Origin: Alphaproteobacteria bacterium | GTDB lineage: Bacteria > Pseudomonadota > Alphaproteobacteria > JABAAW01 | Assembly: GCA_014237925.1 (NCBI GenBank) | Contig: JABACB010000006.1 | Span: 1-62,448, forward strand | Direction of reading: 5' to 3' | Length of the DNA stretch: 62,448 nucleotides | Part shown: one piece after another, positions 9,020 through 17,760 of the stretch | Position numbering within the stretch: position 1 is the stretch's first letter | Layout of the letters: each line of letters starts with the position of its first letter | Translations under genes and position numbers: made by a program | Notes under the pieces: generated by a model | Database searches by the model: none | The model's input: the letters and a program-made list of their open reading frames with translations, nothing else | Told to the model about the DNA's origin: nothing

Positions 9020-10372
9020 TTACGGAGCAGGCAAGACAAGCGGACGAGGCGCAGACAGAGCCTCGTCCGCCTGTTTTTCGATGCTGGCTTGTGTGCGCAA
9101 ATTTTCGACAAGGCTGAGCGCGAGCGCGCGCGCGCGTATCAAGCGCAGATTCCTTGTCAGTTCTTCGAACGAATCGCCTCGATCGGCTGCTTGCTGCTTG
9201 TCGCAGAGCGTTATCATGACGATCAAACTTTGCGCGAAAGGAAAAGGACCTGCTGTCTCGCCGATCGATAGCGTCGCGAGTCCCTGCTTCAATTCGGAGT
9301 TGAGATCGGCTTCGGGAATGTCGTCGAAGGTTTGCAAGTCGTAGTAGCCCAACGACAGCGAGGCTTCTCGCGGCGCGGTGCAGAAACTCGGATTGGCGAG
9401 GATGGATACCTGTTCTGCTCCGAACCCGCTTTGCAAAAAGAATGTTTGTACGAAGCTGTAGCGCGTGGTTGTTTTCTTGTCGACATGCCGCGTGACGCGA
9501 TAGAGATGCACGCCGTAGGGCGAGGTGACAGGAGGGAGGATTCCGCTTGCTCTGCCTTTCCTTCGTGCGAGCGCGTCGAGGACGGCGGGCGGCAGGTCGC
9601 TCTTGTAGAGCAGCTGGGTTGCCAGCCCTTCGTGCGCGTAAGGCGCGGGCAGGATGCGGGCGACCTTCGCAAATACGCCTCCTCTTCTCGAAGAGCGCGA
9701 GGAGCGCGAGGCTTGCGATTGCAAGGAACGATAGAGCGTATTAGCGAAATCGCGCGTGTTTTTTCCCGCCTCCAACCTTGGCAAAAAGATTTCTTCGAGG
9801 CGATAGCGCGGCTCATAGGCGTTCGCGCGCAAGCGCGTGCGCTCGTCGAGCGTGTCTTCAGGCGTGACCGGCGCGTTGAACTCTGCAACGCGCCCGACAT
9901 AGCCCTCCCAAACGAGCTCGTGTCGCGCGAAGGCTTCCCAGAACGATCGCTCCGTCTTCCCGCTCGCCCTCGTTGTCAAGAGCGACAGCCTCTTCTTCAC
10001 GGCATTCTCTGCCACAGGAAGCGCGCGTTCTTTGATCAGATGCCGCTGTTGCAAGATTTTTTGCAACAACAAGTCGAGCGTCAAAGCTTGACGGTTTTGC
10101 TTGTCGAGTCGCAAGGCGGGCAGCAGATTGGCAAGCCTTTTTTGCAAAAGGGCACTGCGTCTCGCCACATCGCGTTCGGTGACGATCACACCGTCGATTT
10201 GCGCGACGATCTCCGCCGTCATCTCTGCGGCGGTCGCCTTCGCTGCCAGTCCGAACAGCAAGCCGCCCAGCAACAAGCCCGACGCGACAACAACCCCCGT
10301 CATCCCAGCGGCGATTTTTGCGAGCAGGCGTAGACCCGCGAGATCAGGAGAAATCGAAGCGGAGGGACGCAT
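9020..10372 (-). CDS. surA: Periplasmic peptidyl-prolyl isomerase / OMP chaperone, SurA-like
   Basis: A secreted chaperone that escorts outer-membrane proteins such as LptD to the BAM complex. Starting at ATG 10372, the 450-residue product has a hydrophobic signal segment and cleavage site near LAAKATAAEM. It then has the SurA-type N-terminal helical region beginning IVAQIDGVIVTERDVARRSAL, and a parvulin-like domain (YRLEEIFLPRLEAG to TSPYGVHLYRVTR). The second parvulin region is weak. The frame is open up to GTG 10438, but ATG 10372 has GAGGA about 13 nt upstream. The gene starts inside the 3' end of lptD (29 bp overlap), indicating translational coupling, and is followed by pdxA. An SRSSRSSRRGG linker is a small repeat. 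Identification rests on order plus moderate sequence features. Confidence 0.85.
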   Translation of the reverse strand: MRPSASISPDLAGLRLLAKIAAGMTGVVVASGLLLGGLLFGLAAKATAAEMTAEIVAQIDGVIVTERDVARRSALLQKRLANLLPALRLDKQNRQALTLDLLLQKILQQRHLIKERALPVAENAVKKRLSLLTTRASGKTERSFWEAFARHELVWEGYVGRVAEFNAPVTPEDTLDERTRLRANAYEPRYRLEEIFLPRLEAGKNTRDFANTLYRSLQSQASRSSRSSRRGGVFAKVARILPAPYAHEGLATQLLYKSDLPPAVLDALARRKGRASGILPPVTSPYGVHLYRVTRHVDKKTTTRYSFVQTFFLQSGFGAEQVSILANPSFCTAPREASLSLGYYDLQTFDDIPEADLNSELKQGLATLSIGETAGPFPFAQSLIVMITLCDKQQAADRGDSFEELTRNLRLIRARALALSLVENLRTQASIEKQADEALSAPRPLVLPAP

Positions 10373-12848
10373 TGTAGGATTCGCTGTCCTCGCGGTCGCT
10401 GTAGATGGTGCGATCATAGGAGAGCTTAAGAGTGACACAGCTACCCTTGTAGGTCAAGGAAAAGCCTATTGGTACGCTGTGTCCCAAGAAACCGTACCCT
10501 GCGGAAAGGTCGAATTGCCATCGCTGTCGCAAGCGCAGGCTGCTTTCGACGGTGATGTCCTGCTCGTAGAACGAAGGAGAGTCGAAGGCGCGGAACTCTT
10601 TGTAGGCGAGCGTCAAGGTGAAAAATTCTCCCTTCGTCTCCGCTTCTGCACGCTGACTGAGCAGGCGCATGTTCGGCAGCTCCCAAGTCGTGTCGTATGC
10701 GAACGAGAGTCGATCCTTCCAGCTTGCGCGTGCCCCTGTCCATAGTCGCCCTGAGAGATCGTCACGCTTCTGTCGCAACAGGGTGGGGGCTGCGAACAAC
10801 GCCGCGGAGCTTCCTTGCGCTCCCCTGACCCCGAGCTCTGCTGCGACGAGCAACCTCTGTCCCCCTTCGAGCGTACTGTCGAAAGCTAAACGATCGCCCA
10901 GCCTCGCTCCCGTCTCGTAGAAGGTCGCTCTGCCACCGACCTTGTCGTGCAGCGTGTCGCGCAGTGTGGGTGGGCTGTCGTCGTCAAGGGTCGCGTAGAA
11001 CTCAAGCATAGGACGCAGGTACAGAGTGCGCTTGCCCTTCTTGGAACTTTTTGCAAAAAGTCCTTCGAAGCTCTGCTGAAATTCGGGCAGGAAGAGGACG
11101 GCGTCTCCTTCTTGCGTATCGTGCCAGTATGTCGTTGCGAGGTTGAACGCGGTTCGGCTGACGAAGCTGAAGGGCAGGTTTTCTCGCCATTCGAGCGCGA
11201 CGGCTGCGCTGACAAGGTCTTGTCGAAAGGCTTCCTGTTCTTCGATGACGGTGTCGATGGCTTGTTGCGCGTCCTGGGCGGCGCCTCGCCACAAGCTCTC
11301 GATCTTCCACGAGCCACCGCCTTTCTGCGAGCGCGCGAAGGTGCCGCCATTGTTATAGACAAGCTCCGGCAGCAACATGGCATCGGCACGCGGTACCGTC
11401 AGCAGCTCGCGCTGTTCTTCCAGCGTCAAGCGCGCGTATCCGTTGCGCGAGAAGTGTTCGATGCGCGCGTGATCGGTGAGACTTGAGGGCGCGCTCGTCG
11501 AAAAGATATCCACGCCTTGCCCGTAGTTGCGGAGGTACAGGCGGTCTCCCACCCCGTGATAGAGGGCGTCGGCGCGCAGTCCCCAGGGAGCGCGCCAGCT
11601 CATCTTGCCGAATGCGAAAAATTGCGCGTCTGCGCCACTGCCTACCTGTCCGTGCGGCAGGCTCCAGCTTGCGGTCGCGTCGAACAGGTGTTCCACTTTG
11701 CTTGTCGTGTTTGCGCTTGTCGTGTTTGCGTTTGTCGTGCTTGCGTTTGGCGATGCTTGTTCGGTGTCCTTCGTTCCGCCTGCGCTCCAAGCGGCGCGTG
11801 TTTCGAAGCGACTGGCATCCCTGTTTTTTGTCGCGAAGATAGGAACATAGGTTACATCCCAGCCGCGATGCGGCGCCCAGTAGAGGGGAAGCGCGACATA
11901 CCACCCCCGCTGGCTGTTCTGCCCGTAGCGGGGCGGCAGCAGTCCGGACGCACGCACGCCGTTGCGCGGAAAGGACAAATAGGGCGAGTAGAAGATAGGC
12001 ACGCCGTAGATGTTCAAGCGCGGATTGTGCAAGTGGATGCGCGGCACTTCGCCGAACCATCCGTGCTTCTTGCCTTCAAAACGCTCCCAGCGCATGCGCG
12101 TGGCATCGACACGCCACAGAGGAGGAGTTTGAGAGCTCCGTTGTTTTGTCTCTTGCTCGTCATTCGTGGCGTCTGCGTCTGCGTCTGCGTCTGGGTCTGG
12201 GTCTGGGTCTGGGTCTGCGTCTCTCTGCTCCTGCTTTGCCAGCGCGTCCGCGCAGATGGGGCAACGGGTGTAGCGTATGTCGTTAAAAATCCAATCGTCT
12301 TGTTTGTGTCGTTTTCGTTTGCGTCGGTGGAAGGTCGCGGCGCTGAGCCCGCCGTGCCTCTCGGTCCCGCGCCATCCCAAGCCTTCGCCTTTCAGAGGTT
12401 GCAGAGAGTCGTCGGTTTCCAAATATTGAAAAAAGATCACCTCGCCTGAATGGAGTCGCAAAGCGCCTTGCGTCTTGCGGTTGCGTCCTTTGCCGAAGTT
12501 TCCTCCTTGTGCGCGGACAGTTCCTTCCGTCCCGTCGTAGTCGAGACGGTCGGTCAGAATGAGGATCCGTCCGTTGTTGCGGTGCACTTGCAGCCGTACC
12601 TCCCCTTGCGCACGGAAATGTCGCGCCGTGCCTTCGTAGAGGATTTCGTCTGCCCACAGGCGGTCGTTGTTCTTTTCGTCTCGCGGCATCGCTTTGGCGG
12701 GCAAAACTCCCAGCCAACAACCGAGCAAATGGAAAAGCGCGATGCCGACGAGGACGGATAAGCTTGTCTTGTAGCTTGTTTCGCAGCTTGTTTCGCGGCT
12801 TGTTTTGCGTCGAAGTTCTCGTTCTCGTCGCGCCCGTGCCTTGTGCAT
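10344..12848 (-). CDS. lptD: LPS-assembly outer membrane protein LptD
   Basis: The outer-membrane β-barrel that inserts lipopolysaccharide into the outer leaflet. The 834 residues divide into a signal region (hydrophobic at about 29-52), an OstA-type periplasmic jellyroll (WADEILYEGTARHFRAQGEV, TDRLDYDG, YTRCPICAD) and a large C-terminal barrel with alternating aromatic strands ending in FDFS. YGVPIFYSPYLSFPRNGVRASGLL is the typical strand linking jellyroll and barrel (quoted here in part as FPRNGVRASG). Two inserts come from repeats: a DPDPDPDADADADA tract in the jellyroll and TTNANTTSANTTS in a barrel loop. The first 28 residues are also repetitive (RETSCETSYKTS), so the true start may be further in. 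It lies 8 bp after lptG and overlaps surA. Confidence 0.93.
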   Translation of the reverse strand: MHKARARRERELRRKTSRETSCETSYKTSLSVLVGIALFHLLGCWLGVLPAKAMPRDEKNNDRLWADEILYEGTARHFRAQGEVRLQVHRNNGRILILTDRLDYDGTEGTVRAQGGNFGKGRNRKTQGALRLHSGEVIFFQYLETDDSLQPLKGEGLGWRGTERHGGLSAATFHRRKRKRHKQDDWIFNDIRYTRCPICADALAKQEQRDADPDPDPDPDADADADATNDEQETKQRSSQTPPLWRVDATRMRWERFEGKKHGWFGEVPRIHLHNPRLNIYGVPIFYSPYLSFPRNGVRASGLLPPRYGQNSQRGWYVALPLYWAPHRGWDVTYVPIFATKNRDASRFETRAAWSAGGTKDTEQASPNASTTNANTTSANTTSKVEHLFDATASWSLPHGQVGSGADAQFFAFGKMSWRAPWGLRADALYHGVGDRLYLRNYGQGVDIFSTSAPSSLTDHARIEHFSRNGYARLTLEEQRELLTVPRADAMLLPELVYNNGGTFARSQKGGGSWKIESLWRGAAQDAQQAIDTVIEEQEAFRQDLVSAAVALEWRENLPFSFVSRTAFNLATTYWHDTQEGDAVLFLPEFQQSFEGLFAKSSKKGKRTLYLRPMLEFYATLDDDSPPTLRDTLHDKVGGRATFYETGARLGDRLAFDSTLEGGQRLLVAAELGVRGAQGSSAALFAAPTLLRQKRDDLSGRLWTGARASWKDRLSFAYDTTWELPNMRLLSQRAEAETKGEFFTLTLAYKEFRAFDSPSFYEQDITVESSLRLRQRWQFDLSAGYGFLGHSVPIGFSLTYKGSCVTLKLSYDRTIYSDREDSESYNASLRFDFS

Positions 12849-12856
12849 GGGAACCT

Positions 12857-13921
12857 CTACGAGAACAGAAGTTCGTTGCGCACGAGGAAGCCCGTGGCGC
12901 AGGCGAGGGCGAGGGGAATGCCGAGCGTAGGAAGGAGGGGGTGGAGGCTATCGGCAAACACGCGCGACCAAGCGATATGGCGAAGAAACTCGATGCTGCT
13001 AGGCAACAGCACGACGAACAGCGCCATGCGTGCGCCCGTCGTGCGATGCGGCAATGTCAGACACAGGGCGTAGGCGAGTACGCCGAAGCTTGCGTAGAAC
13101 AGAGGCAGGCTGAGCAGGAACAGCGCACGGTCGACGAAGGGCTTGGTGTTGTGCGCATTCGCTCGCGCGGCACGAAAGGCTTGCGGCAGATTGACGAGCG
13201 ACAAGACTTGCGGGTCGGGTTGCAGCGCGTGAGCGAGCGCTGCCAAGTCGGTTTCGATGGCGAAACGTTCTTGGCGGACATGCGTTCTGTCTCCTGTTGC
13301 GTCCAAGCGCGTTGCGTCTTGGATCACCCATGCGGTGGGTTCTATGCGTCCGCTGCGTGCCGAGAAGACGCTTTGCACGCGAAAGCTCTCGTCGAGCAGA
13401 AGCACGCGAGCATCGCGGAACGCGCCGTTGTGCAGACGATAGTGATCGGCGAACAGCATGAGTTTTGTCCCTTGTTGCGCGTTGCGTACGATCTGCAGGC
13501 TGCGGAGGACGACTCGGTCGACGTTCCCATCGGCGAGGTGTTTCCAGTTCTCGACAAGGGTTGCATGCAGCGTTCCGAAGAGCAGTCCGCAGAGAACGGC
13601 GTTGCGCCACAGGATGTTTCTTGCGCCGAGGAGGTGGTATTGCAGAAATTCTCTCCGTCGCCAGAGCGACCAAAATCCGACGAGGAACCCCGCCAATCCG
13701 GCGTATGCCATCGTCTCCGAAGCGTATTTCGGAAGATGCCTGATGCGGTTGCGCAGGATATCTGCGAAGACGGAGCTCGTCTCCTGTCCGACCGCATCGC
13801 TGAGGCGGTTCATCGAGTGCTCGACGATCCCCAAGACGAAGACGCTGATCGTCAGCACTGCCCACACGCCGCCCAAGTGCAGCGCAAGGTGTTTCAACAG
13901 GAACCTTCCCAGCACGCTCAT
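12857..13921 (-). CDS. lptG: LPS export ABC transporter permease LptG
   Basis: One of the two YjgP/YjgQ-family inner-membrane permeases that, with LptB and LptC, push LPS onto the periplasmic bridge. At 354 residues it has the family layout: N-terminal helices (about 15-35, 65-85, 97-115), a periplasmic β-jellyroll in the middle (residues about 130-260), and three C-terminal helices (about 270-350). Assignment as LptG rather than LptF is by position: lptF is first and lptG second in this operon. The start ATG 13921 is 11 bp after the lptF stop, and lptD follows 8 bp downstream, so LPS transport genes are co-transcribed. Confidence 0.9.
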   Translation of the reverse strand: MSVLGRFLLKHLALHLGGVWAVLTISVFVLGIVEHSMNRLSDAVGQETSSVFADILRNRIRHLPKYASETMAYAGLAGFLVGFWSLWRRREFLQYHLLGARNILWRNAVLCGLLFGTLHATLVENWKHLADGNVDRVVLRSLQIVRNAQQGTKLMLFADHYRLHNGAFRDARVLLLDESFRVQSVFSARSGRIEPTAWVIQDATRLDATGDRTHVRQERFAIETDLAALAHALQPDPQVLSLVNLPQAFRAARANAHNTKPFVDRALFLLSLPLFYASFGVLAYALCLTLPHRTTGARMALFVVLLPSSIEFLRHIAWSRVFADSLHPLLPTLGIPLALACATGFLVRNELLFS

Positions 13922-13931
13922 CTACGCACGC

Positions 13932-15065
13932 TCATGTCTGTCGGGAGGCTTGGCGCACAGCCAAAGCACACGCGCCTGCGCACACGGCGGCGCTGAGAAC
14001 GAACACGGCAACCGTCGCCAAGCCGCCTCGTTCGGAGAGGGTGATGGCATAGATGTGAACCGTAGTGTAGACGATCAAAAAAGAGAAGGATGCCAGTCCG
14101 TTCCATCGCCCCTCGGAACGCGCTCCCCTCGACACAGAGAGGGCAAAGATTGCCAACACATAGATGGGGGCAAGCAACGGATAGGCGAGGCGCAAGACGA
14201 GCTCGCGCCTTGCCTGTTCTCCTTTGCGCAATGTCTCGGCATCGGGCGTCGCGGTGTCGGCGCGCTCCGCCTGTCGTACGCGCGCGATCCGCTCCAAGAG
14301 CAGGACGGTCGGTATTTCCAGCCGTGTCCACTCCCTCCATCGGTTCTGCCAATGTTGCGGCGGATTAAGAAGCTCCTCCAGTCCGTAGCGAAGCCTTTGA
14401 AAGCGAATCGTTTGCGAAACATTGCTGTCGAAACGCGACACGGTTCCGTTGTGCGCCTCGAACATCAGTCCGCCCGCGCTTCGCAACAGCCGTCCCGATT
14501 GCGCCGCGACGGTGGTGTGGCGTCCCTTCTTCTCGATCGTCAGCACGAGGTTGCGCAGCTCGTCGGGCAAGGGTTTCTCCTCGACCCACAGCTTCACGCC
14601 GTCGGTGAGCTCGGCAAAACGTCGCGGCTTCGTCGACAGGAAGAAGCGATCCGCGTAGAGATCGCTGACGCGAGAAAAATAAATCCTCGCCCCGTACGGA
14701 CCGAGCCACAGCGTAAACATCCACCCGATCAACGCACAAGAAAGCGCGAACAGCAGGAAGGGAACTTGCCATCGGCGAACGCCGTAACCTGAAGCCAGTC
14801 CGCCCAGCCACGCGCCCTCGCGCTGCCAGCCGCGCATGCACAAGAACGCGGCGAGACCTGCGGCGGGGGGGACGAAAAAACTCACATGCATCGGAATACC
14901 CGCAACGCAGGTTGCAACAACCGCCGAGAGGACCTGGTGGTGTTCCGAAATCAGACTGCTGTAGCGCAGAATCAGCACCGAGAAGAACAGCAACAAAAGA
15001 CTCGACAAGGCGAGAAAAAAGACAGCTGTCAGCGAAGAAAAAATATGGCGATCGAGAACGCGCAT
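13932..15065 (-). CDS. lptF: LPS export ABC transporter permease LptF
   Basis: The partner of LptG in the LptBFGC complex of the inner membrane. ATG 15065 gives MRVLDRHIFSSL, the family-typical N-terminus, and 377 residues; the frame is open to 15128, but those 21 residues are not conserved. Six hydrophobic segments flank a central periplasmic domain containing RFAELTDGVKLWVEEK and FEAHNGTV, typical of YjgP proteins. It is the promoter-proximal gene of lptF-lptG-lptD-surA-pdxA-rsmA, facing a divergent repeat-filled gap that leads to tRNA-Thr. Confidence 0.9.
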   Translation of the reverse strand: MRVLDRHIFSSLTAVFFLALSSLLLLFFSVLILRYSSLISEHHQVLSAVVATCVAGIPMHVSFFVPPAAGLAAFLCMRGWQREGAWLGGLASGYGVRRWQVPFLLFALSCALIGWMFTLWLGPYGARIYFSRVSDLYADRFFLSTKPRRFAELTDGVKLWVEEKPLPDELRNLVLTIEKKGRHTTVAAQSGRLLRSAGGLMFEAHNGTVSRFDSNVSQTIRFQRLRYGLEELLNPPQHWQNRWREWTRLEIPTVLLLERIARVRQAERADTATPDAETLRKGEQARRELVLRLAYPLLAPIYVLAIFALSVSRGARSEGRWNGLASFSFLIVYTTVHIYAITLSERGGLATVAVFVLSAAVCAGACALAVRQASRQT

Positions 15066-15371
15066 GCATCCGGTGCGAACAAGGGGAGAGCGCGCATGAT
15101 AGAGCAAAACGGCGCGCGTATAAAGCACTGCACAACATTCTCAAGGGGGTAAACAGGCGCAAAAAAATAAGCGCAAGAGATAGGCACAAGAGATAGGCAC
15201 AAGAAATATCAGGCAAGAAATAATGACAAGAGATAACGACAAGAGGTAACGACAAGAGATAATGACAAGAAACGGGGGGAAAGTTTGCTAGCATGGGTTT
15301 TTTGTGCGCGGGTTTGCCAACCGCAGTCTGCCGAACGCAGTCTGCTGAACGCAGTCTGTCGAACGTAGTTT
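15066..15371. repeat. Intergenic region with two tandem repeat arrays, lptF to tRNA-Thr
   Basis: No gene in these 306 bp. From about 15165 to 15275 there are degenerate units around acaagagataa / acaagaaat (roughly 12-14 bp). From 15316 to 15371 there are four 14 bp units (gcagtctgccgaac and variants). The last unit (gtagtttgccgaag) runs straight into the 5' acceptor strand of the tRNA gene, whose first bases are gccgaag. The lptF promoter and the tRNA promoter must both lie here. Confidence 0.8.
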
Positions 15372-15443
15372 GCCGAAGTAGCTCAGGGGTAGAGCAACTG
15401 ATTCGTAATCAGTAGGCCGGGAGTTCGAATCTCCCCTTCGGCA
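15372..15443 (+). tRNA. tRNA-Thr (CGT anticodon)
   Basis: A 72 nt cloverleaf. The acceptor GCCGAAG pairs with CTTCGGC, followed by discriminator A. The D arm is GCTCAGGGGTAGAGC, the anticodon stem ACTGA/TCAGT with loop TTCGTAA (CGT, reads ACG), and the T arm GGGAG TTCGAAT CTCCC. CCA is not encoded. folK follows 42 bp downstream. Confidence 0.95.
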
Positions 15444-15485
15444 TCTTTTTGCGGTCGGTTCTCGAAGCGTCTTGGGAGGGACAAG

Positions 15486-16004
15486 ATGTGGCATTCTCCT
15501 GTTTTCGTCGCCTTCGGTAGCAACCTCGGCGACAAGAGGTCTCACATCGTCGCTGCGCGCAACGCCTTGGCTGCGAGAGAAGACATCGCCATCGAGAGCT
15601 TCTCGTCGCTCTATCGCAGTCGCGCGATGTACAACCGCGACCAACCCGATTTTCTCAACGCGGTCTGTCGTTGCAAGACGCGCTTGTCGCCCGCTTGTCT
15701 GCTCGCGTGCTTGAAGGAGGTGGAGCGCGAGTTGGGAAGGGTCGACGAGAAGCTGCGCTACACGCCGCGCGTGATCGACTTGGACTTGCTGTACTACGAG
15801 CAGCAAATCTTCAACGAGCAGGCGTTGATCGTTCCCCATCCCCGTCTTGCGGAGCGTTCTTTCGTGTTGGTGCCGCTTGCCGAGATCGCTCCTTCCTTTT
15901 GCGATCCGCAACACGGATGCTCGATCGTCGATCTGGCAACAACGCTCGAGCGCACAGGGCGGGCAGAGGCTCTTGAAAAAGTGTGCGATCAGGATGCGTC
16001 GTAG
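15486..16004 (+). CDS. folK: 2-amino-4-hydroxy-6-hydroxymethyldihydropteridine pyrophosphokinase
   Basis: Transfers pyrophosphate from ATP to hydroxymethyl-dihydropterin in folate biosynthesis. The 172-residue protein begins with FVAFGSNLGDK, the family start, and carries FLNAVCR, the catalytic RYTPRVIDLDLLYY, and HPRLAERSFVLVPLAEI. This is full HPPK length without a fused FolB or FolP. It is flanked by tRNA-Thr and tRNA-Val. No other folate gene is present in the window. Confidence 0.95.
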   Translation: MWHSPVFVAFGSNLGDKRSHIVAARNALAAREDIAIESFSSLYRSRAMYNRDQPDFLNAVCRCKTRLSPACLLACLKEVERELGRVDEKLRYTPRVIDLDLLYYEQQIFNEQALIVPHPRLAERSFVLVPLAEIAPSFCDPQHGCSIVDLATTLERTGRAEALEKVCDQDAS

Positions 16005-16038
16005 CGCATCGTGGCATACGGCTCTGGCTCTTGACTCT

Positions 16039-16157
16039 TGTCTTGGATTATTTGTCTTGGATTATTTGTCTTGGATTATTTGTCTTGGATTATTTGTCTT
16101 GGCATTGATCTTGGCATTGATCTTGGCATTGATCTTGGCATTGATCTTGGCATTGAC
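16039..16157. repeat. Two adjacent tandem arrays: 14 bp x4 then 12 bp x5
   Basis: Four units of tgtcttggattatt (16039-16094) pass directly into five units of tcttggcattga (about 16097-16157). The two units share tcttgg, as though one array arose from the other by a change of register and sequence. The array lies between folK and tRNA-Val. Confidence 0.92.
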
Positions 16158-16203
16158 CTTTCGTGCGCCCTCGGCTAGGCTGGTTTTTGCGGCGGAATCC
16201 TGA

Positions 16204-16275
16204 GGGTGCGTAGCTCAGGGGTAGAGCGTTGCCTTCACACGGCAGAAGTCGTTGGTTCAATTCCAACCGCACCCA
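16204..16275 (+). tRNA. tRNA-Val (CAC anticodon)
   Basis: A 72 nt cloverleaf. The acceptor GGGTGCG pairs with CGCACCC plus discriminator A. The D arm is GCTCAGGGGTAGAGC, the anticodon stem TTGCC/GGCAG with loop TTCACAC (CAC, reads GTG), and the T arm GTTGG TTCAATT CCAAC. CCA is not encoded. Confidence 0.95.
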
Positions 16276-16321
16276 TGCCTCTTCTTTTTGCGTCCTTTCT
16301 CCGCGCCTGCTTGTTTTGGAG

Positions 16322-17572
16322 ATGTCGTCTCTCGTGTTGCAAACCCTCGATCAGAAAGATCCTGTTGTCATCGTCGCCGCGCGTCGCACGCCGATCGGCA
16401 GCTTTCAAGGATGCCTCGCGCCCGCAGACGCTCCGTACCTCGCCGCCTGCTGCATCAAAGCTTGCCTGAAGGACATGGCTTGCAACGAGGAAGATGCTCG
16501 TCGTGTCTTTTCTGCCCGTAGTGTCTTTTCTGAAGGTCTTGTGGGTTGCGTGCTTTCCGCAGGAATCGGACAAGCACCAGCGCGTCAAGCCGTACGGGCA
16601 GCAGGCTTGCCCGACAGCGTGGGCGCGACCACAGTCAACAAGATGTGCGGCTCAGGTCTGAAGACGGTGATGATGGCGTGCGACTCCCTTGTACACAACG
16701 CCGATGCCGTGATCCTCGCCGGAGGCATGGAAAGCATGAGCTCCGCCCCGTACCTGTTGCGCGCGCGCGGCGGCTTGCGAATGGGACACGCACGCCTGCT
16801 AGACCACATGCTGTGCGACGGCTTGGAGGACGCCTATCCTCAAGAGGGCGAGGCAAAGAAGAGCATGGGCGTGTTTGCCGAAGAGACGGCGCAGGAGCTG
16901 CAAATCTCGCGCAAGGAGATGGACGACTTCGCCATCCGCTCCTTGAACGAGGCACGGCGTGCCAACGAGGACGGAAGCTTCGAGGGCGAAATCGTTCCCA
17001 TCACGCTACCCTCGCGCAAGCAGGCTTCGGTCGTGCAAAAAGACGAGCAACCCTTCAAAGCCGACCTCGCCAAGATTCCGCGTCTGAAAGGAGCCTTTGT
17101 CAAGGACGGCAGCATCACGGCAGCGAACGCCTCGTCCATCTCCGACGGAGCTGCCATGCTCGTCTTGGCACGAAGATCGTTTGCAGAACGACAGGGCTGG
17201 AAGCCACTGGCAAGCATCAACGCTGTCTCCGCGCACGCACGCGAACCGCAACGTTTCACGCTCGCTCCCATCGAGGCGTTGCAAAAACTCGAACGGGCTT
17301 GCGGATGGGGCTTCGAGAATGTCGATCTGTTTGAAATCAACGAGGCATTCGCCGTCGTCACCTTGGCTGCAATGCACGCCTTGCGCTTGCCCGCCGAGCG
17401 CGTCAATGTCAACGGCGGCGCGTGTGCACTCGGACATCCCATCGGCGCATCAGGCGCACGCATTCTCACAACCCTCCTCCACGCCCTGCACCGAAGAAAC
17501 TTGACGCGCGGCATGGCCGCGATTTGCATCGGCGGCGGCGAGGCGCTCGCCATCGCTATCGAACGCTTGTAG
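16322..17572 (+). CDS. Acetyl-CoA acetyltransferase (thiolase)
   Basis: A thiolase of 416 residues, probably biosynthetic or ketothiolase type (AtoB/PhaA). It condenses or cleaves acetyl-CoA units. The nucleophilic Cys109 sits in NKMCGSGLK. GGMESMSSAPY follows, then NEAFAVV, GHPIGASGAR with the active-site His, and the second catalytic Cys in CIGGGEA near the C-terminus. ATG 16322 is chosen because upstream codons run back through tRNA-Val. A short Arg/Phe/Ser duplication (VFSARSVFS, about residues 62-70) is a small repeat insert. No phaB or other lipid gene is adjacent, so the pathway cannot be fixed. A repeat array starts on its stop codon. Confidence 0.93.
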   Translation: MSSLVLQTLDQKDPVVIVAARRTPIGSFQGCLAPADAPYLAACCIKACLKDMACNEEDARRVFSARSVFSEGLVGCVLSAGIGQAPARQAVRAAGLPDSVGATTVNKMCGSGLKTVMMACDSLVHNADAVILAGGMESMSSAPYLLRARGGLRMGHARLLDHMLCDGLEDAYPQEGEAKKSMGVFAEETAQELQISRKEMDDFAIRSLNEARRANEDGSFEGEIVPITLPSRKQASVVQKDEQPFKADLAKIPRLKGAFVKDGSITAANASSISDGAAMLVLARRSFAERQGWKPLASINAVSAHAREPQRFTLAPIEALQKLERACGWGFENVDLFEINEAFAVVTLAAMHALRLPAERVNVNGGACALGHPIGASGARILTTLLHALHRRNLTRGMAAICIGGGEALAIAIERL

Positions 17573-17660
17573 AACGCTTCTTCGCTTCTTGGAACGCTTG
17601 TTTTGGAACGCTTCTTGGAACGCTTATGATGGAACGCTTATGATGGAACGCTTATGATAG
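17561..17660. repeat. Tandem repeat seeded on the thiolase stop codon
   Basis: The last thiolase codons and stop (gaacgcttg tag) are followed by repeated (g)gaacgctt words, becoming 14 bp units ggaacgcttatgat at about 17618-17659. A smaller repeat, (cc)aagatcgt twice, lies just ahead of hemC at 17733-17755. Confidence 0.88.
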
Positions 17661-17760
17661 ACAGGCAGCCTCGCGTGTTCTATCCTCGCTAAAGAGAAAG
17701 AGTTCTTGTCGCAGACTTTCATTTTTTGTCTTCCAAGATCGTACCAAGATCGTTTTTTCT

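Noticed and set aside
16229-16321. A longer thiolase start
   Set aside because: Those codons lie within tRNA-Val and the spacer after it; the protein family begins at ATG 16322.
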